Of a DNA stretch of 31,926 bases, positions 9,196-17,196 are shown in pieces. Numbering within the stretch: position 1 is the first letter of the stretch; each line of letters begins with the position of its first letter. A program made the translations under genes and the position numbers. The notes under the pieces are model-generated. The model ran no database searches, had not been told where the DNA came from, and saw nothing but the letters and a program-made list of their open reading frames with translations. Source of the stretch: Firmicutes bacterium UBA3914 (GTDB lineage Bacteria; Bacillota; Limnochordia; Darwinibacteriales; Darwinibacteriaceae); the NCBI GenBank assembly GCA_002391385.1, contig DGEY01000075.1, positions 1 to 31,926 on the forward strand. The letters are read 5' to 3'.

Positions 9196-10323
9196 TTAGC
9201 GATCCTGTGCAGTGCTGTACTTCTCCCGGTTCTCCCTCCACGGGCTGTAAGGATCTACAACTGCCCAGAAACTTGGTTTCGGGTTGCCCTGGCCGTCAAA
9301 GAGCAGGGGATAATCGGGGCGGCGCGGCACGGGGAAGTTGTTCTTCCAGCTGTGGCTGTCCTTCACTCCCCACCAGGTTACCCGCTCGATCACATCCGCG
9401 TACTCCTTAAAGAGGCGGAAGATATCCCCGTACCTGGCGGCCTGCTGCTCCTGAACGCTTTCGGGCAGGCCTGTGGGGTAGCGGTTAGCCCTGTCATCCC
9501 AGGTGTACACGCTGATATCCAGCTCGGTGATGTGGACTTTCACCCCCAGGGACGAATAGAGTTCAATGGCCTCCCGAATGGCTTCGACGCTGGGATGCTG
9601 CAGATCCCAGTGGCCCTGCATACCGATGCCGTCCACCCGCAGACCCTTCTCCAGAAGGCCCTTAACCAAAGCGTAAATGGCATCCCGCTTGGGGACATCC
9701 GCGGCGTTGTAGTCGTTGTAGTAAAGTTCCGCTTCTGGATCCGCCTCCTGGGCAAAGCGGAACGCGTACTCGATGTAATCATCGCCGATGATGCGGCGCC
9801 AGGGGGTATCCCTCAGCTCCCACTTACCGGTGGCCGGGTTGTACTCAACCGCTTCATTGACCACATCCCAGCCTTTGACCCGGCCCTTGAAGTGGCCCAC
9901 CACCGTCTTGATGTGCTCCTCCATGCGGGCCAGGAGCACCTCGCGGCTCACTTCCCGCCCGTTTTCATCCTTGAACACCCAATCCGGAGTCTGGTTGTGC
10001 CAGATCAGGGTATGGCCGATCACTGCCATCCCGTGCTCCTGGGCGTAACGCACCAGGTTGTCGGCCTGGGTGAAGCGGAACTCACCGGGCCTGGGCTGCA
10101 GCGCCTCCCATTTCATCATGTTTTCCGCGGTCACTGCGTTGAAATGGTCCAGCAGGGGTTCATCCAGCCAGTAATCGGACCGGGCGGCGAACCCGATGAG
10201 AAAATCTCCGGCGTAAATATCTTTCAGCATGGGAACACCTCCAGCTTCTCCCCGCGCGGGGATGTAGAATGATAAAAGCAGCAGCACCACCAAACTCAGA
10301 TGAGCAGCTTTCCTGGCAAGCAC
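9196..10323 (-). CDS. Exported endo-1,4-beta-xylanase, glycoside hydrolase family 10
   Basis: A single-domain GH10 xylanase of 375 residues with a hydrophobic signal peptide ending near ARGEA. It has the family signatures TAENMMKWEALQP, HTLIWHNQTPDW, the acid/base Glu157 in WDVVNEAVEY, the nucleophile Glu267 in HITELDIS, and TWWGVKDSHSW. It has no carbohydrate-binding module or surface anchor. The reading frame is open to a TTG at 10353, but that start overlaps the upstream permease. GGAGGTGG sits 8 bases before GTG 10323, which begins the positively charged part of the signal peptide, so GTG 10323 is chosen. Its place directly before the giant binding protein suggests it trims xylan fragments for uptake. 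Confidence 0.94.
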   Translation of the reverse strand: MLARKAAHLSLVVLLLLSFYIPARGEAGGVPMLKDIYAGDFLIGFAARSDYWLDEPLLDHFNAVTAENMMKWEALQPRPGEFRFTQADNLVRYAQEHGMAVIGHTLIWHNQTPDWVFKDENGREVSREVLLARMEEHIKTVVGHFKGRVKGWDVVNEAVEYNPATGKWELRDTPWRRIIGDDYIEYAFRFAQEADPEAELYYNDYNAADVPKRDAIYALVKGLLEKGLRVDGIGMQGHWDLQHPSVEAIREAIELYSSLGVKVHITELDISVYTWDDRANRYPTGLPESVQEQQAARYGDIFRLFKEYADVIERVTWWGVKDSHSWKNNFPVPRRPDYPLLFDGQGNPKPSFWAVVDPYSPWRENREKYSTAQDR

Positions 10324-10342
10324 CAACACCACCTCCAGTTTG

Positions 10343-11287
10343 TTACCCCACAATACCTGTGCGCTCCACGCTTTCCACGAAGTAGCGCTGCAGGAAGATG
10401 TAGAGGATCAATAGGGGTAGAATGACCAAGAGCATCCCTGCGTTGTTGATCAGCGAGTAGAAATGATCATCCAAAAAGCCGCTGCTGGCCGCCAGTGCGC
10501 TGGCTTCGTCAATGGCCTTGTGCACTTTCGTGGCGGCGCCCTCCAGGGCCTGGGGCAAGAAATTGCGGCCGGCCATGAAGGTGGTCACATACAGGTAGTC
10601 GTTCCACTGCCAGACAAAGGAGAAGAGGAAGGTGGTGACCAGCCCCGGCACGGCCCCGGGGATCATCACCCGCCAGAAGGTGGCCAGGGGGCCCGCCCCG
10701 TCGATATAAGCAGCTTCCTCCAGCTCCTTGGGCATACCCCTGAAGAACTGCCGCATGATGAAAATGTACAGGCCGCAGCGGAAGCCCGTGCCGGTAAGGC
10801 CCATGAGGATAAACGGCCAGTAGGTGCCGATCAGGTTGAGGGAACGGCCCCTGAGCAGGCCCAGCAGGTCAAAGAAGCGGAAGTTCAGATAGGTGGGCGT
10901 CATGATCAGCTGCGGCGGGATCATCAGGGTAAAGATGGCCAGGCCGAAAACGAGCTTGTTTCCGGGGAAGTTAAAGCGGGCCAGGCCGTAGCCCACCATG
11001 GAACAGGTAACCAGCTGCAGCCCGCTGGTTAAGGCCGCCAAAAACAGCGAGCGGGCAAAGGCAGCGGGGTATTCCATATGCTCCCACATAAGCCTGAAGT
11101 TGCGCAGGGTGGGCTTTCTGGGAAGCCAGCGCACGGACTGATCGTAGAGATCCTCAATGCTCATGAGCGCGGTGGAGAACCGGTAGATCAGGGGAAGCAG
11201 GATCACATAGGCGATACCGATGAGCAGCACCGTGCGCAAAAGGGCCACAATACGCTTTCTCCATCTTTCCTTGGCTGCTAAGCTCAT
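10343..11287 (-). CDS. ABC sugar transporter permease, MalG-type
   Basis: A permease of about 314 residues with six hydrophobic segments and the EAA loop EEAAYIDGAGPLATFWRVMIPGAVP. GGAGG lies 7 bases before ATG 11287; the in-frame GTG at 11293 is only one base from the ribosome-binding site and is rejected. It pairs with the MalF-type gene ending at 11303. Together with the 444-residue binding protein at the head of the block it probably forms the first of the two importers encoded here. Confidence 0.92.
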   Translation of the reverse strand: MSLAAKERWRKRIVALLRTVLLIGIAYVILLPLIYRFSTALMSIEDLYDQSVRWLPRKPTLRNFRLMWEHMEYPAAFARSLFLAALTSGLQLVTCSMVGYGLARFNFPGNKLVFGLAIFTLMIPPQLIMTPTYLNFRFFDLLGLLRGRSLNLIGTYWPFILMGLTGTGFRCGLYIFIMRQFFRGMPKELEEAAYIDGAGPLATFWRVMIPGAVPGLVTTFLFSFVWQWNDYLYVTTFMAGRNFLPQALEGAATKVHKAIDEASALAASSGFLDDHFYSLINNAGMLLVILPLLILYIFLQRYFVESVERTGIVG

Positions 11288-11302
11288 GTTCACACCTCCA
11301 GG

Positions 11303-12202
11303 CTAAACGTGGTAGAAGATCCGCCGCGAGAGCAGCCCAAATACCGCGAGCAGGATCAGGCCGATGGCCACGAAGTAGATCATGGCCATGGCCATGCTCA
11401 CCCCATAGCCAGCGCCCCGCAGCATGGTTTCCCGGATGAGCACCACCAGGTCGTTGTTCATGGCTGTAAACGAGTCGATGATGGTGTAGATGACGTTCAC
11501 CAAGATCAAGGGGGTCATCATGGGGAAGGTGATCAGCCAAAAGCGCTCCCAGCCAGTGGCCCCCTCCACGCTAGCCGCTTCGTATACTTCCCTGGGGATA
11601 GACTGCAGGCCCGCGAGGAAAATGAGGATCTGCACACCGGAGGCCCGGATCACCGTGGGCAGCGCCTTGATGGCATCGATTACGTAATCCACCATGCCCG
11701 CGGGAAAGCGCGCCGCGTCGAAGAAGCTCCTCACCGCTGCACCACCAAAAAACGGGGCCCCTTCCTGCAGGTGCTGGACCATGATCTGGGCATAGTCGTT
11801 TACCTCCATCTTCAGCACCACGCCGGCGCTTAAGATCACCGGGAGGAAGAACAGGGTGCGGACAATGGTGCGCCCCTTGAAGTCGCTGTTGAGGATGGTG
11901 GCTGCAAAGAAGCTGAACATGATGATCATGGGCAGCTCCGTGGCCAGCTTGACCATGACCTCCGTGAATGTCCGGGAAAACTCCGGGTGCACCTGCAGGG
12001 CATAGCCGTAGTTCTCCCAGCCCTTCCAGCGCAGCTCGAAGGTCTGCGGCGTCAGCACCAGCTCGCTGAAACTGAGCATCACTGCTTGGTAGAAGGGGAC
12101 GGCAAACAGGAGGATGAAGCCCACCAGAAAGGGGACGGTGAACAAAAACCCCGCCAGCTTCTGCCTGCTTGCAAAGCTCATGGACCGCCTTTTCCTCTTC
12201 AT
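11303..12202 (-). CDS. ABC sugar transporter permease, MalF-type
   Basis: A 299-residue permease beginning with a basic stretch and GFLFTVPFLVGFILLFAVPF, with the EAA loop YEAASVEGATGWERFWLITFPMM. It carries a longer loop than usual (about residues 125-180, VNDYAQIMVQHLQEG onward), probably extracytoplasmic. The ATG lies one base after the TGA of the DUF5696 gene, with AGGGGGG upstream, so the two are translationally close. This tight link suggests that the DUF5696 protein works with this importer. Confidence 0.92.
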   Translation of the reverse strand: MKRKRRSMSFASRQKLAGFLFTVPFLVGFILLFAVPFYQAVMLSFSELVLTPQTFELRWKGWENYGYALQVHPEFSRTFTEVMVKLATELPMIIMFSFFAATILNSDFKGRTIVRTLFFLPVILSAGVVLKMEVNDYAQIMVQHLQEGAPFFGGAAVRSFFDAARFPAGMVDYVIDAIKALPTVIRASGVQILIFLAGLQSIPREVYEAASVEGATGWERFWLITFPMMTPLILVNVIYTIIDSFTAMNNDLVVLIRETMLRGAGYGVSMAMAMIYFVAIGLILLAVFGLLSRRIFYHV

Positions 12203-12203
12203 C

Positions 12204-14942
12204 TCAATTCCCCCCTTGCAGGACCACGTAGCCCACCGCGGGGACCACCAGATCCTCCGACAGTTGGTAGGGCTGCGAGGTGTAGTTCACCACCACACGG
12301 AGCCCGCTCGCGTAGGTGGTCTCACAGACGTTGGGCGCCAGCACCTTGTGGTCCACCATGACTGCAGGCCAGCTTCCGCCCAAAACAGCCCGAACCTGAT
12401 TATAGACGGCCAGCACATCCCGTTTGATCTCGGGATAGTACGTGGAAAACAGGTAGTCAAAATCTGTATTCTTCGTTTCAAACGAAGGATCCCAGGACAG
12501 GGCGAAGTAGGGCACGGCCCCCGTCTCCAACAGTTTCAGCAGGTAAAACTCGCCCCGGTGATCAGAGAGGTTGAAAGGCTGCCCCGCGTATTCAACCAAC
12601 CCGCTCACCACCAAGGGATAGAAGGGTACGGTCTGATGCACAATTGCTGTGCCGCGGGCAAAGAGGGGCGCCTCCACCAAGACCTCCGCATAGGGCAGGA
12701 CGTAAGCGTTGCCGCCGGCGATCATCAGCCGTTTCTCCTGGGCCAGGCGCTCCACCTCCTGGGCGATGATCTCCGCCGCCATCACCCGGTCCACCAGCCG
12801 GTTGGGATTGAGGCGGTAATCGGCATAGAGCAGCAGGCCCAAATCCCCCAGGGCCAAGCCGGAGATGCCGTAGCGGTTGTAACCCCGGAGGAAAGAGTCG
12901 ATCACCTCCGCCAGGCGCGCTGGAGACAAGAGCGCGGTTTGACGGCCGTCAATGGGCTGGTAAGTGGCGATATGGAACGTGTTCACATAGGCTGCGCTGC
13001 GGTCCAACCCCCTGGGGGCGTGGAGAAACTCCAGGTACAGATCGGCCAGGCCGTTGCGGTGCACCTGCAGGAAGTCCACGCTGGGATACAAACCCACCCC
13101 CAGGTCCTCCAGGTACCGGTTCAGCTGCTCCAGGCTGCCGCGGCTGCCCACCGCCCGCTCCAGGGGAGCTCCCCGGGGGTAGACATGGCGGATCCCCCCG
13201 CGCAGCCAGCCCAAATAGCGGACCTTCAGGCTGCCCACTCCCTCGGCCAAAAGGTCATCCACCAGGGAACGGGCCTGCTCGTAAGTGGTCAGGGCTTCCA
13301 CCACGTTGCTGGGAATGCCCAGGACGGGTCTTGTCAGGTCAAAGGAGCCGATCAGATCTACAATCAGCGGCAGATCGGTTCCGGGGGAAAGCTCGGTCAA
13401 GCCGTACTTTTCCACAAGGTACTGCCGGTAAGCCCGGGCCATCCCCGCGTAAGTGCTCTCTTCTTCGGGGAGGAACACATAGCGGAGCGCGATATCATTC
13501 TGGTTGAGCCTGGCCTGGTACATGAGGAGGGACAGCTGCCGCAGATGGATGAGCTCTCCCTCGGCCTGCATGTTCACCCTGGCCGCAGCCCGGACTTCAA
13601 AGGATGCCCAGACCTTGTTGTAAGAATCACGCATGCCGGGGAGCATGGCCTCGATCCGGGACGAGGCATCCCCCTCTTCAATGATGGCTAAAAAGGCCTG
13701 CCCGCCCTTGACCACGCCGAAGACCGGGAGGTAAATCTGCTCCTTGAGCATGGAGGAATACTCCCGGAGGGGAACGGCGGCATGATCCTGACCGTACACC
13801 CGGCGGCTGTAGGGCTCCGCCAGGGGAGCTGACCGGTTGAAATAGATCAGGGCGCCGGAACCGTCGGGGATGAACATGTAGCCCTCATCGTCCACGCTGC
13901 CCGCGCCAAAATAAGGCAGCACGCTGAGGGAGTTCAAGGGGTAAGAGACTTCCTCTTCGTTCTTCGGATCCCACACCTTCTCGGGGAAGGTGATCTCCTC
14001 GGTGGGGATGCGGACCACAAGATCCTCCCCATCTAAGAGGTACTCCACCACAACCTCGAACTGGCGCAGGTCTGGATAGGGCGGAGCCACATTGTAGTAC
14101 TCATGGTCGTAGACCACATCTTCCGGCGTGTAGCCCGCGGCCTTAACCAGCTGCACAGCATCTTCAATATCCCACTGCATCACATTCCACTTCAGCAGAA
14201 GTGTTGGGGTGTCCCGCAGGGCCAAGATCTCCTCGGGCTTTACCTCGCCCAGGGAGTCGTACTTCATATTGTCCCTGATCAAAACCAGGTACTCCTGGAA
14301 GAGACGCCGCTTGTCAGCGGTCCTAAAGCGGGGTTCTTCCACCTTGATTCCCCAGCCCTGCAGCAGGTGGTCAAAATCCACGCCCATGATGCTCAAGTCC
14401 TCACCGCTGTCATAGCCCTCTTCCAGGCTGAACAGGCCGTACATGTCCCGGAGAAACTCGCGGTCCTTTTCCCGGGGGATGTTGGCCAAAATCAGCTCGT
14501 TGAACCGTTCTTCGGAAATGATGGTGGGCAGGTAATCCCTGTCCTGCCAGGTCTTCCCAAAGAGAAACTTCACCCGCAGCCCGTTGGGCAGGGGCGTGAT
14601 CTCATACTGCCCGTGGGCCACAGCATCGTTGAAGCTGTCCATCTGCTGCTGCTGGTTAAAGGCGTAGTAGGTGAGAACCAGCTGGGAGCTCAGGCGGGCC
14701 TTGGCCGCACCCCTGGCCACCGTTTCCTCCTTGTCTCTGCCGGGAGGATTGGAAAACCACACCGCCCCGCTGGGCTTGTGCAGCACGGCGATCTCCGCGG
14801 TCTCGGCCTTGTAGTAGAGCTCCAAGAACTCATTTTCCGCAGCCTGGGCAAAACCGGTCAGCTCAGCGGCACAAGCGACGCCGGACAAGGCAGCCAGCAG
14901 CACTATGAGCATCACAAACTGGGTGAATAGTCTAGAGCGCAT
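12204..14942 (-). CDS. DUF5696-type exported protein, possible unrecognised glycosidase
   Basis: A 912-residue protein with a signal peptide (cleavage probably at ACA-AE near 25). I recognise it as resembling DUF5696 proteins, partly from the motif GYMFIPDGSGALIYFN (354-369). The layout resembles a glycosidase: an N-terminal beta-sandwich (about 30-330, starting LELYYKAETAEIAVLHKPSG), an alpha/beta region of TIM-barrel type (about 520-830) and a C-terminal beta-sandwich (about 860-912). Acidic residues at apparent strand ends include D623 in LYPSVDFLQV and D700 in GLALGDLG. Whether it is catalytic is not known. It lies between the NHL/Yip1 gene and a permease pair in one transcription unit, so a role at the cell surface in glycan capture, trimming or transport is inferred. 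Confidence 0.75.
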   Translation of the reverse strand: MRSRLFTQFVMLIVLLAALSGVACAAELTGFAQAAENEFLELYYKAETAEIAVLHKPSGAVWFSNPPGRDKEETVARGAAKARLSSQLVLTYYAFNQQQQMDSFNDAVAHGQYEITPLPNGLRVKFLFGKTWQDRDYLPTIISEERFNELILANIPREKDREFLRDMYGLFSLEEGYDSGEDLSIMGVDFDHLLQGWGIKVEEPRFRTADKRRLFQEYLVLIRDNMKYDSLGEVKPEEILALRDTPTLLLKWNVMQWDIEDAVQLVKAAGYTPEDVVYDHEYYNVAPPYPDLRQFEVVVEYLLDGEDLVVRIPTEEITFPEKVWDPKNEEEVSYPLNSLSVLPYFGAGSVDDEGYMFIPDGSGALIYFNRSAPLAEPYSRRVYGQDHAAVPLREYSSMLKEQIYLPVFGVVKGGQAFLAIIEEGDASSRIEAMLPGMRDSYNKVWASFEVRAAARVNMQAEGELIHLRQLSLLMYQARLNQNDIALRYVFLPEEESTYAGMARAYRQYLVEKYGLTELSPGTDLPLIVDLIGSFDLTRPVLGIPSNVVEALTTYEQARSLVDDLLAEGVGSLKVRYLGWLRGGIRHVYPRGAPLERAVGSRGSLEQLNRYLEDLGVGLYPSVDFLQVHRNGLADLYLEFLHAPRGLDRSAAYVNTFHIATYQPIDGRQTALLSPARLAEVIDSFLRGYNRYGISGLALGDLGLLLYADYRLNPNRLVDRVMAAEIIAQEVERLAQEKRLMIAGGNAYVLPYAEVLVEAPLFARGTAIVHQTVPFYPLVVSGLVEYAGQPFNLSDHRGEFYLLKLLETGAVPYFALSWDPSFETKNTDFDYLFSTYYPEIKRDVLAVYNQVRAVLGGSWPAVMVDHKVLAPNVCETTYASGLRVVVNYTSQPYQLSEDLVVPAVGYVVLQGGN

Positions 14943-14969
14943 ACGCTTTCAGCCCCCCTCTGCTTCCAG

Positions 14970-17126
14970 CTAAGTGCGGTGAATCGCTTCAGTGAGCAGC
15001 TGCCGGACGAAGAGGATGACCTGCTCGGTGAGGGCAATAAAGAGCAGTCCCAAAAACAGGGCAAAGGCCATGCCCAGCAGCGTGGAGATGCAGGTGAAAA
15101 TGGTCTTGCGGAAATCATACTCGTGGGTGACCATGGTGGCCCCGAGGATGAGCAGGAGCACGGCCCAGCCCAACCCGAAGCCCATGAGCATGTAGTAAAA
15201 GGCCCCTTCTTCTTGAATGAGGAAGTTGCTGACAATAGTTAAGGGCACCACCGTAAGGATCACAGGGATGAGGGCAAAGGCGCTGGCCACATACACATCC
15301 TTCAACGTACCCTTCCCTTCCATCAGGGTGGTCAGACCCCAGTTCACAAAGGTCCAGAGCAAGAAGGGCAGAACCACACTGCCAATTTCCACCAGGAGGT
15401 TGATCTTGCTCAGGTCCACCCGGTTGAAGATAAAGCCCGTGTACTGCCTGGCAAAAACAAAGGTGAGCACAACCAAAGCCAGGATAATGGTGGCAGCAAA
15501 GGGCGTACCCCGGCGCTCCTTTTTCAGCCGTTCAAAACCGTCGAAGGGGTGGACCACAACGTAAAGGCCGAAACGCAAACTGTCCAGGGTCCTCAGGACC
15601 CAGCCCCGCCGCCGGGGATTGGTCGCGGCCACCTCCTGCACCGCAGGCGCGGTGCGCCTGGCCTTCCTCAGCCTGCGGGCTGTGAAAAAGGCGGCCAGCA
15701 CCACGACAAAAAGGGCAAAGGCCTTGGGGAAATGGGCGTAGACCAGGTCTTTTCGATAGAGCTCAAAGGCCTCGGAATACTCGGCGCGGTTGTTGCCCAG
15801 CTTGAAGTTCTTCATGGCCTCGGCGTACTCGCCCCGCCTGAGCAACGCCCGGCCGATGCCGGTGTAGGCCACATCGAAATTGGAGTTGAGCACCAAAAGC
15901 TGGCCCCAGATTCTCTCCGCGAGATAGTAGTCGCCCCGCTCGTAGGCATCCAGGGCGGCCCAGATCAACAGGGCGTAATCGGTGGGCTCAAAGACCACAA
16001 TACCCCGCCGCTGGCTGTCCAAAACCAGCATGGTCTTATCCAAACAGTCGATGGCCACGGGACTGGCCAGCTGTCCCTGGTCCGTACCCCAATAGCCGAA
16101 CTCGTAGAGGAGGTTGCCGTTGTTATCGTAGGTGAAGACCCTCCCCCGGTTGCCGTCCAGCACGCTGTACACCCCGTAGGGCTGGACAGTAATGTCCACC
16201 AGCATCGAGGAGGTGCGGCGGGTCGCCGTGGACCAGCGGTTGGGGAACTCCACATCCCCCATGGGGATGGAAAAACCCTGGCGCCTGAGGAGATCCTCAC
16301 CCTTGGCGTTGATCCTGCGGATTTTGATGGCAATTCCGCCTTCGTCCTCTTCCTTGTCCTCCGCGTGGCTGGTGGCGTAGATGAACCCCTCGGAGTCCAG
16401 ATCAAAATTGGTGTACTCGGTGGGCAGGAAGGCCCTGATCCTCTGGCGCTGTTCCTTCGTGGCGAAGCGGCTCCACAGATAATCGGCAAGGCTAGGCGTG
16501 ACCCTGGGCGCGCCTAGGAAACCCCTGAACTGGCCGTCCGCGCTGAAGCTGATAAACCCTTCGTATAAGTCCTGAGCAATCACGAAGATCCTGCCGTACT
16601 GATCCACGCCCACCTTGAGGGGCCGGTAGTTGAAGTTGGCCGGCAGAACGCCTTCGATGTCGGTTTGGGGAGCGGGCACGATCCGGTTGAGGCTTCCATC
16701 GGGATTCAGGTGCACGATGCGGCCGCCGCCGGTGTCCGCGACGTAGATGTGGTCCTCGGCAGTGACAAAAATGCCCATGGGAGATTTAAAGCTGTCCCCA
16801 TCTCCAAAAGTGGAGATCACGCGGAGCAGCTGAAAATCCCGGTCGGCCACCACAATGCGGTTGTTGCCCGTATCCACTATGTAGATTTCACCCTTGGGGG
16901 AAACAAAAAGATCGTTGGGATTGTTGAGGGGTCCCACCTGCAGATCTTCACCCAGGACAATCCGGGAGGGCAGGTAAGCTTGGGGACTGGGTACCGCCTT
17001 CTCCCAGAAATCATACAGGTAGCTGGTGTACGGGACGGTGAAGTTGGTAATCGACCTGCCCTGGGCGTACATTACGCAGGCAGCTGCCAGAAGAATCAAC
17101 GCCGCTGTCACAATCCTGCGCCACAT
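14970..17126 (-). CDS. NHL-propeller, TPR and Yip1-domain membrane protein
   Basis: A protein of 718 residues. It has a signal sequence or first membrane segment (about 5-22) and an NHL beta-propeller (about 55-385) with repeats such as NNPNDLFVSPKGEIYIVDTG and YVADTGGGRIVHLN. A TPR-like pair follows (about 390-460, ALDAYERGDYYLAERIWGQL), then a membrane segment (about 467-484), a basic linker and a Yip1-type domain (about 515-712) with about five membrane segments, starting near VVVHPFDGFERLKKERRG. The propeller and TPR would face outside the membrane. ATG 17126 is chosen because GGGGAGG lies 8 bases before it; the upstream GTG 17135 overlaps that site. It lies 27 bases before the DUF5696 gene. 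Function is unknown; a scaffold for the neighbouring importer is one possibility. Confidence 0.8.
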   Translation of the reverse strand: MWRRIVTAALILLAAACVMYAQGRSITNFTVPYTSYLYDFWEKAVPSPQAYLPSRIVLGEDLQVGPLNNPNDLFVSPKGEIYIVDTGNNRIVVADRDFQLLRVISTFGDGDSFKSPMGIFVTAEDHIYVADTGGGRIVHLNPDGSLNRIVPAPQTDIEGVLPANFNYRPLKVGVDQYGRIFVIAQDLYEGFISFSADGQFRGFLGAPRVTPSLADYLWSRFATKEQRQRIRAFLPTEYTNFDLDSEGFIYATSHAEDKEEDEGGIAIKIRRINAKGEDLLRRQGFSIPMGDVEFPNRWSTATRRTSSMLVDITVQPYGVYSVLDGNRGRVFTYDNNGNLLYEFGYWGTDQGQLASPVAIDCLDKTMLVLDSQRRGIVVFEPTDYALLIWAALDAYERGDYYLAERIWGQLLVLNSNFDVAYTGIGRALLRRGEYAEAMKNFKLGNNRAEYSEAFELYRKDLVYAHFPKAFALFVVVLAAFFTARRLRKARRTAPAVQEVAATNPRRRGWVLRTLDSLRFGLYVVVHPFDGFERLKKERRGTPFAATIILALVVLTFVFARQYTGFIFNRVDLSKINLLVEIGSVVLPFLLWTFVNWGLTTLMEGKGTLKDVYVASAFALIPVILTVVPLTIVSNFLIQEEGAFYYMLMGFGLGWAVLLLILGATMVTHEYDFRKTIFTCISTLLGMAFALFLGLLFIALTEQVILFVRQLLTEAIHRT

Positions 17127-17153
17127 CGTCGCCACCTCCCCTGTGGTTTAGAA

Positions 17154-17181
17154 GGTCTGTGAGCCCGCGGGCTCACAGACC
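17154..17181 (-). promoter_or_regulatory. Perfect 28-bp intercistronic hairpin
   Basis: The arm GGTCTGTGAGCCCG is followed directly by its exact reverse complement, a 14-bp stem with no unpaired centre on paper. It lies 15 bases after the stop codon of the 444-residue binding-protein gene. The T-poor sequence after it (TTCTAAACC) argues against a full terminator. It more likely stabilises the upstream mRNA and lets only part of transcription continue, as is common between binding-protein and permease genes. Confidence 0.75.
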
Positions 17182-17196
17182 AAAACCTTTCGGCGT

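Noticed and set aside
9112..10272. A 386-codon plus-strand frame opposite the GH10 gene, and similar long antisense frames over 6150-7178 and 26521-27756
   Set aside because: Each lies opposite a gene with clear motifs and shows the biased composition of a shadow frame.
11381..11402. A short GGCCAT tandem repeat
   Set aside because: It lies inside the permease gene and simply encodes alternating Met and Ala in a membrane segment.
12114..13691. A 525-codon open frame on the plus strand opposite the DUF5696 gene
   Set aside because: It is the mirror of a well-supported gene in GC-rich DNA. Its product is rich in His, Gln and Gly without a recognisable domain, and no ribosome-binding site supports it.
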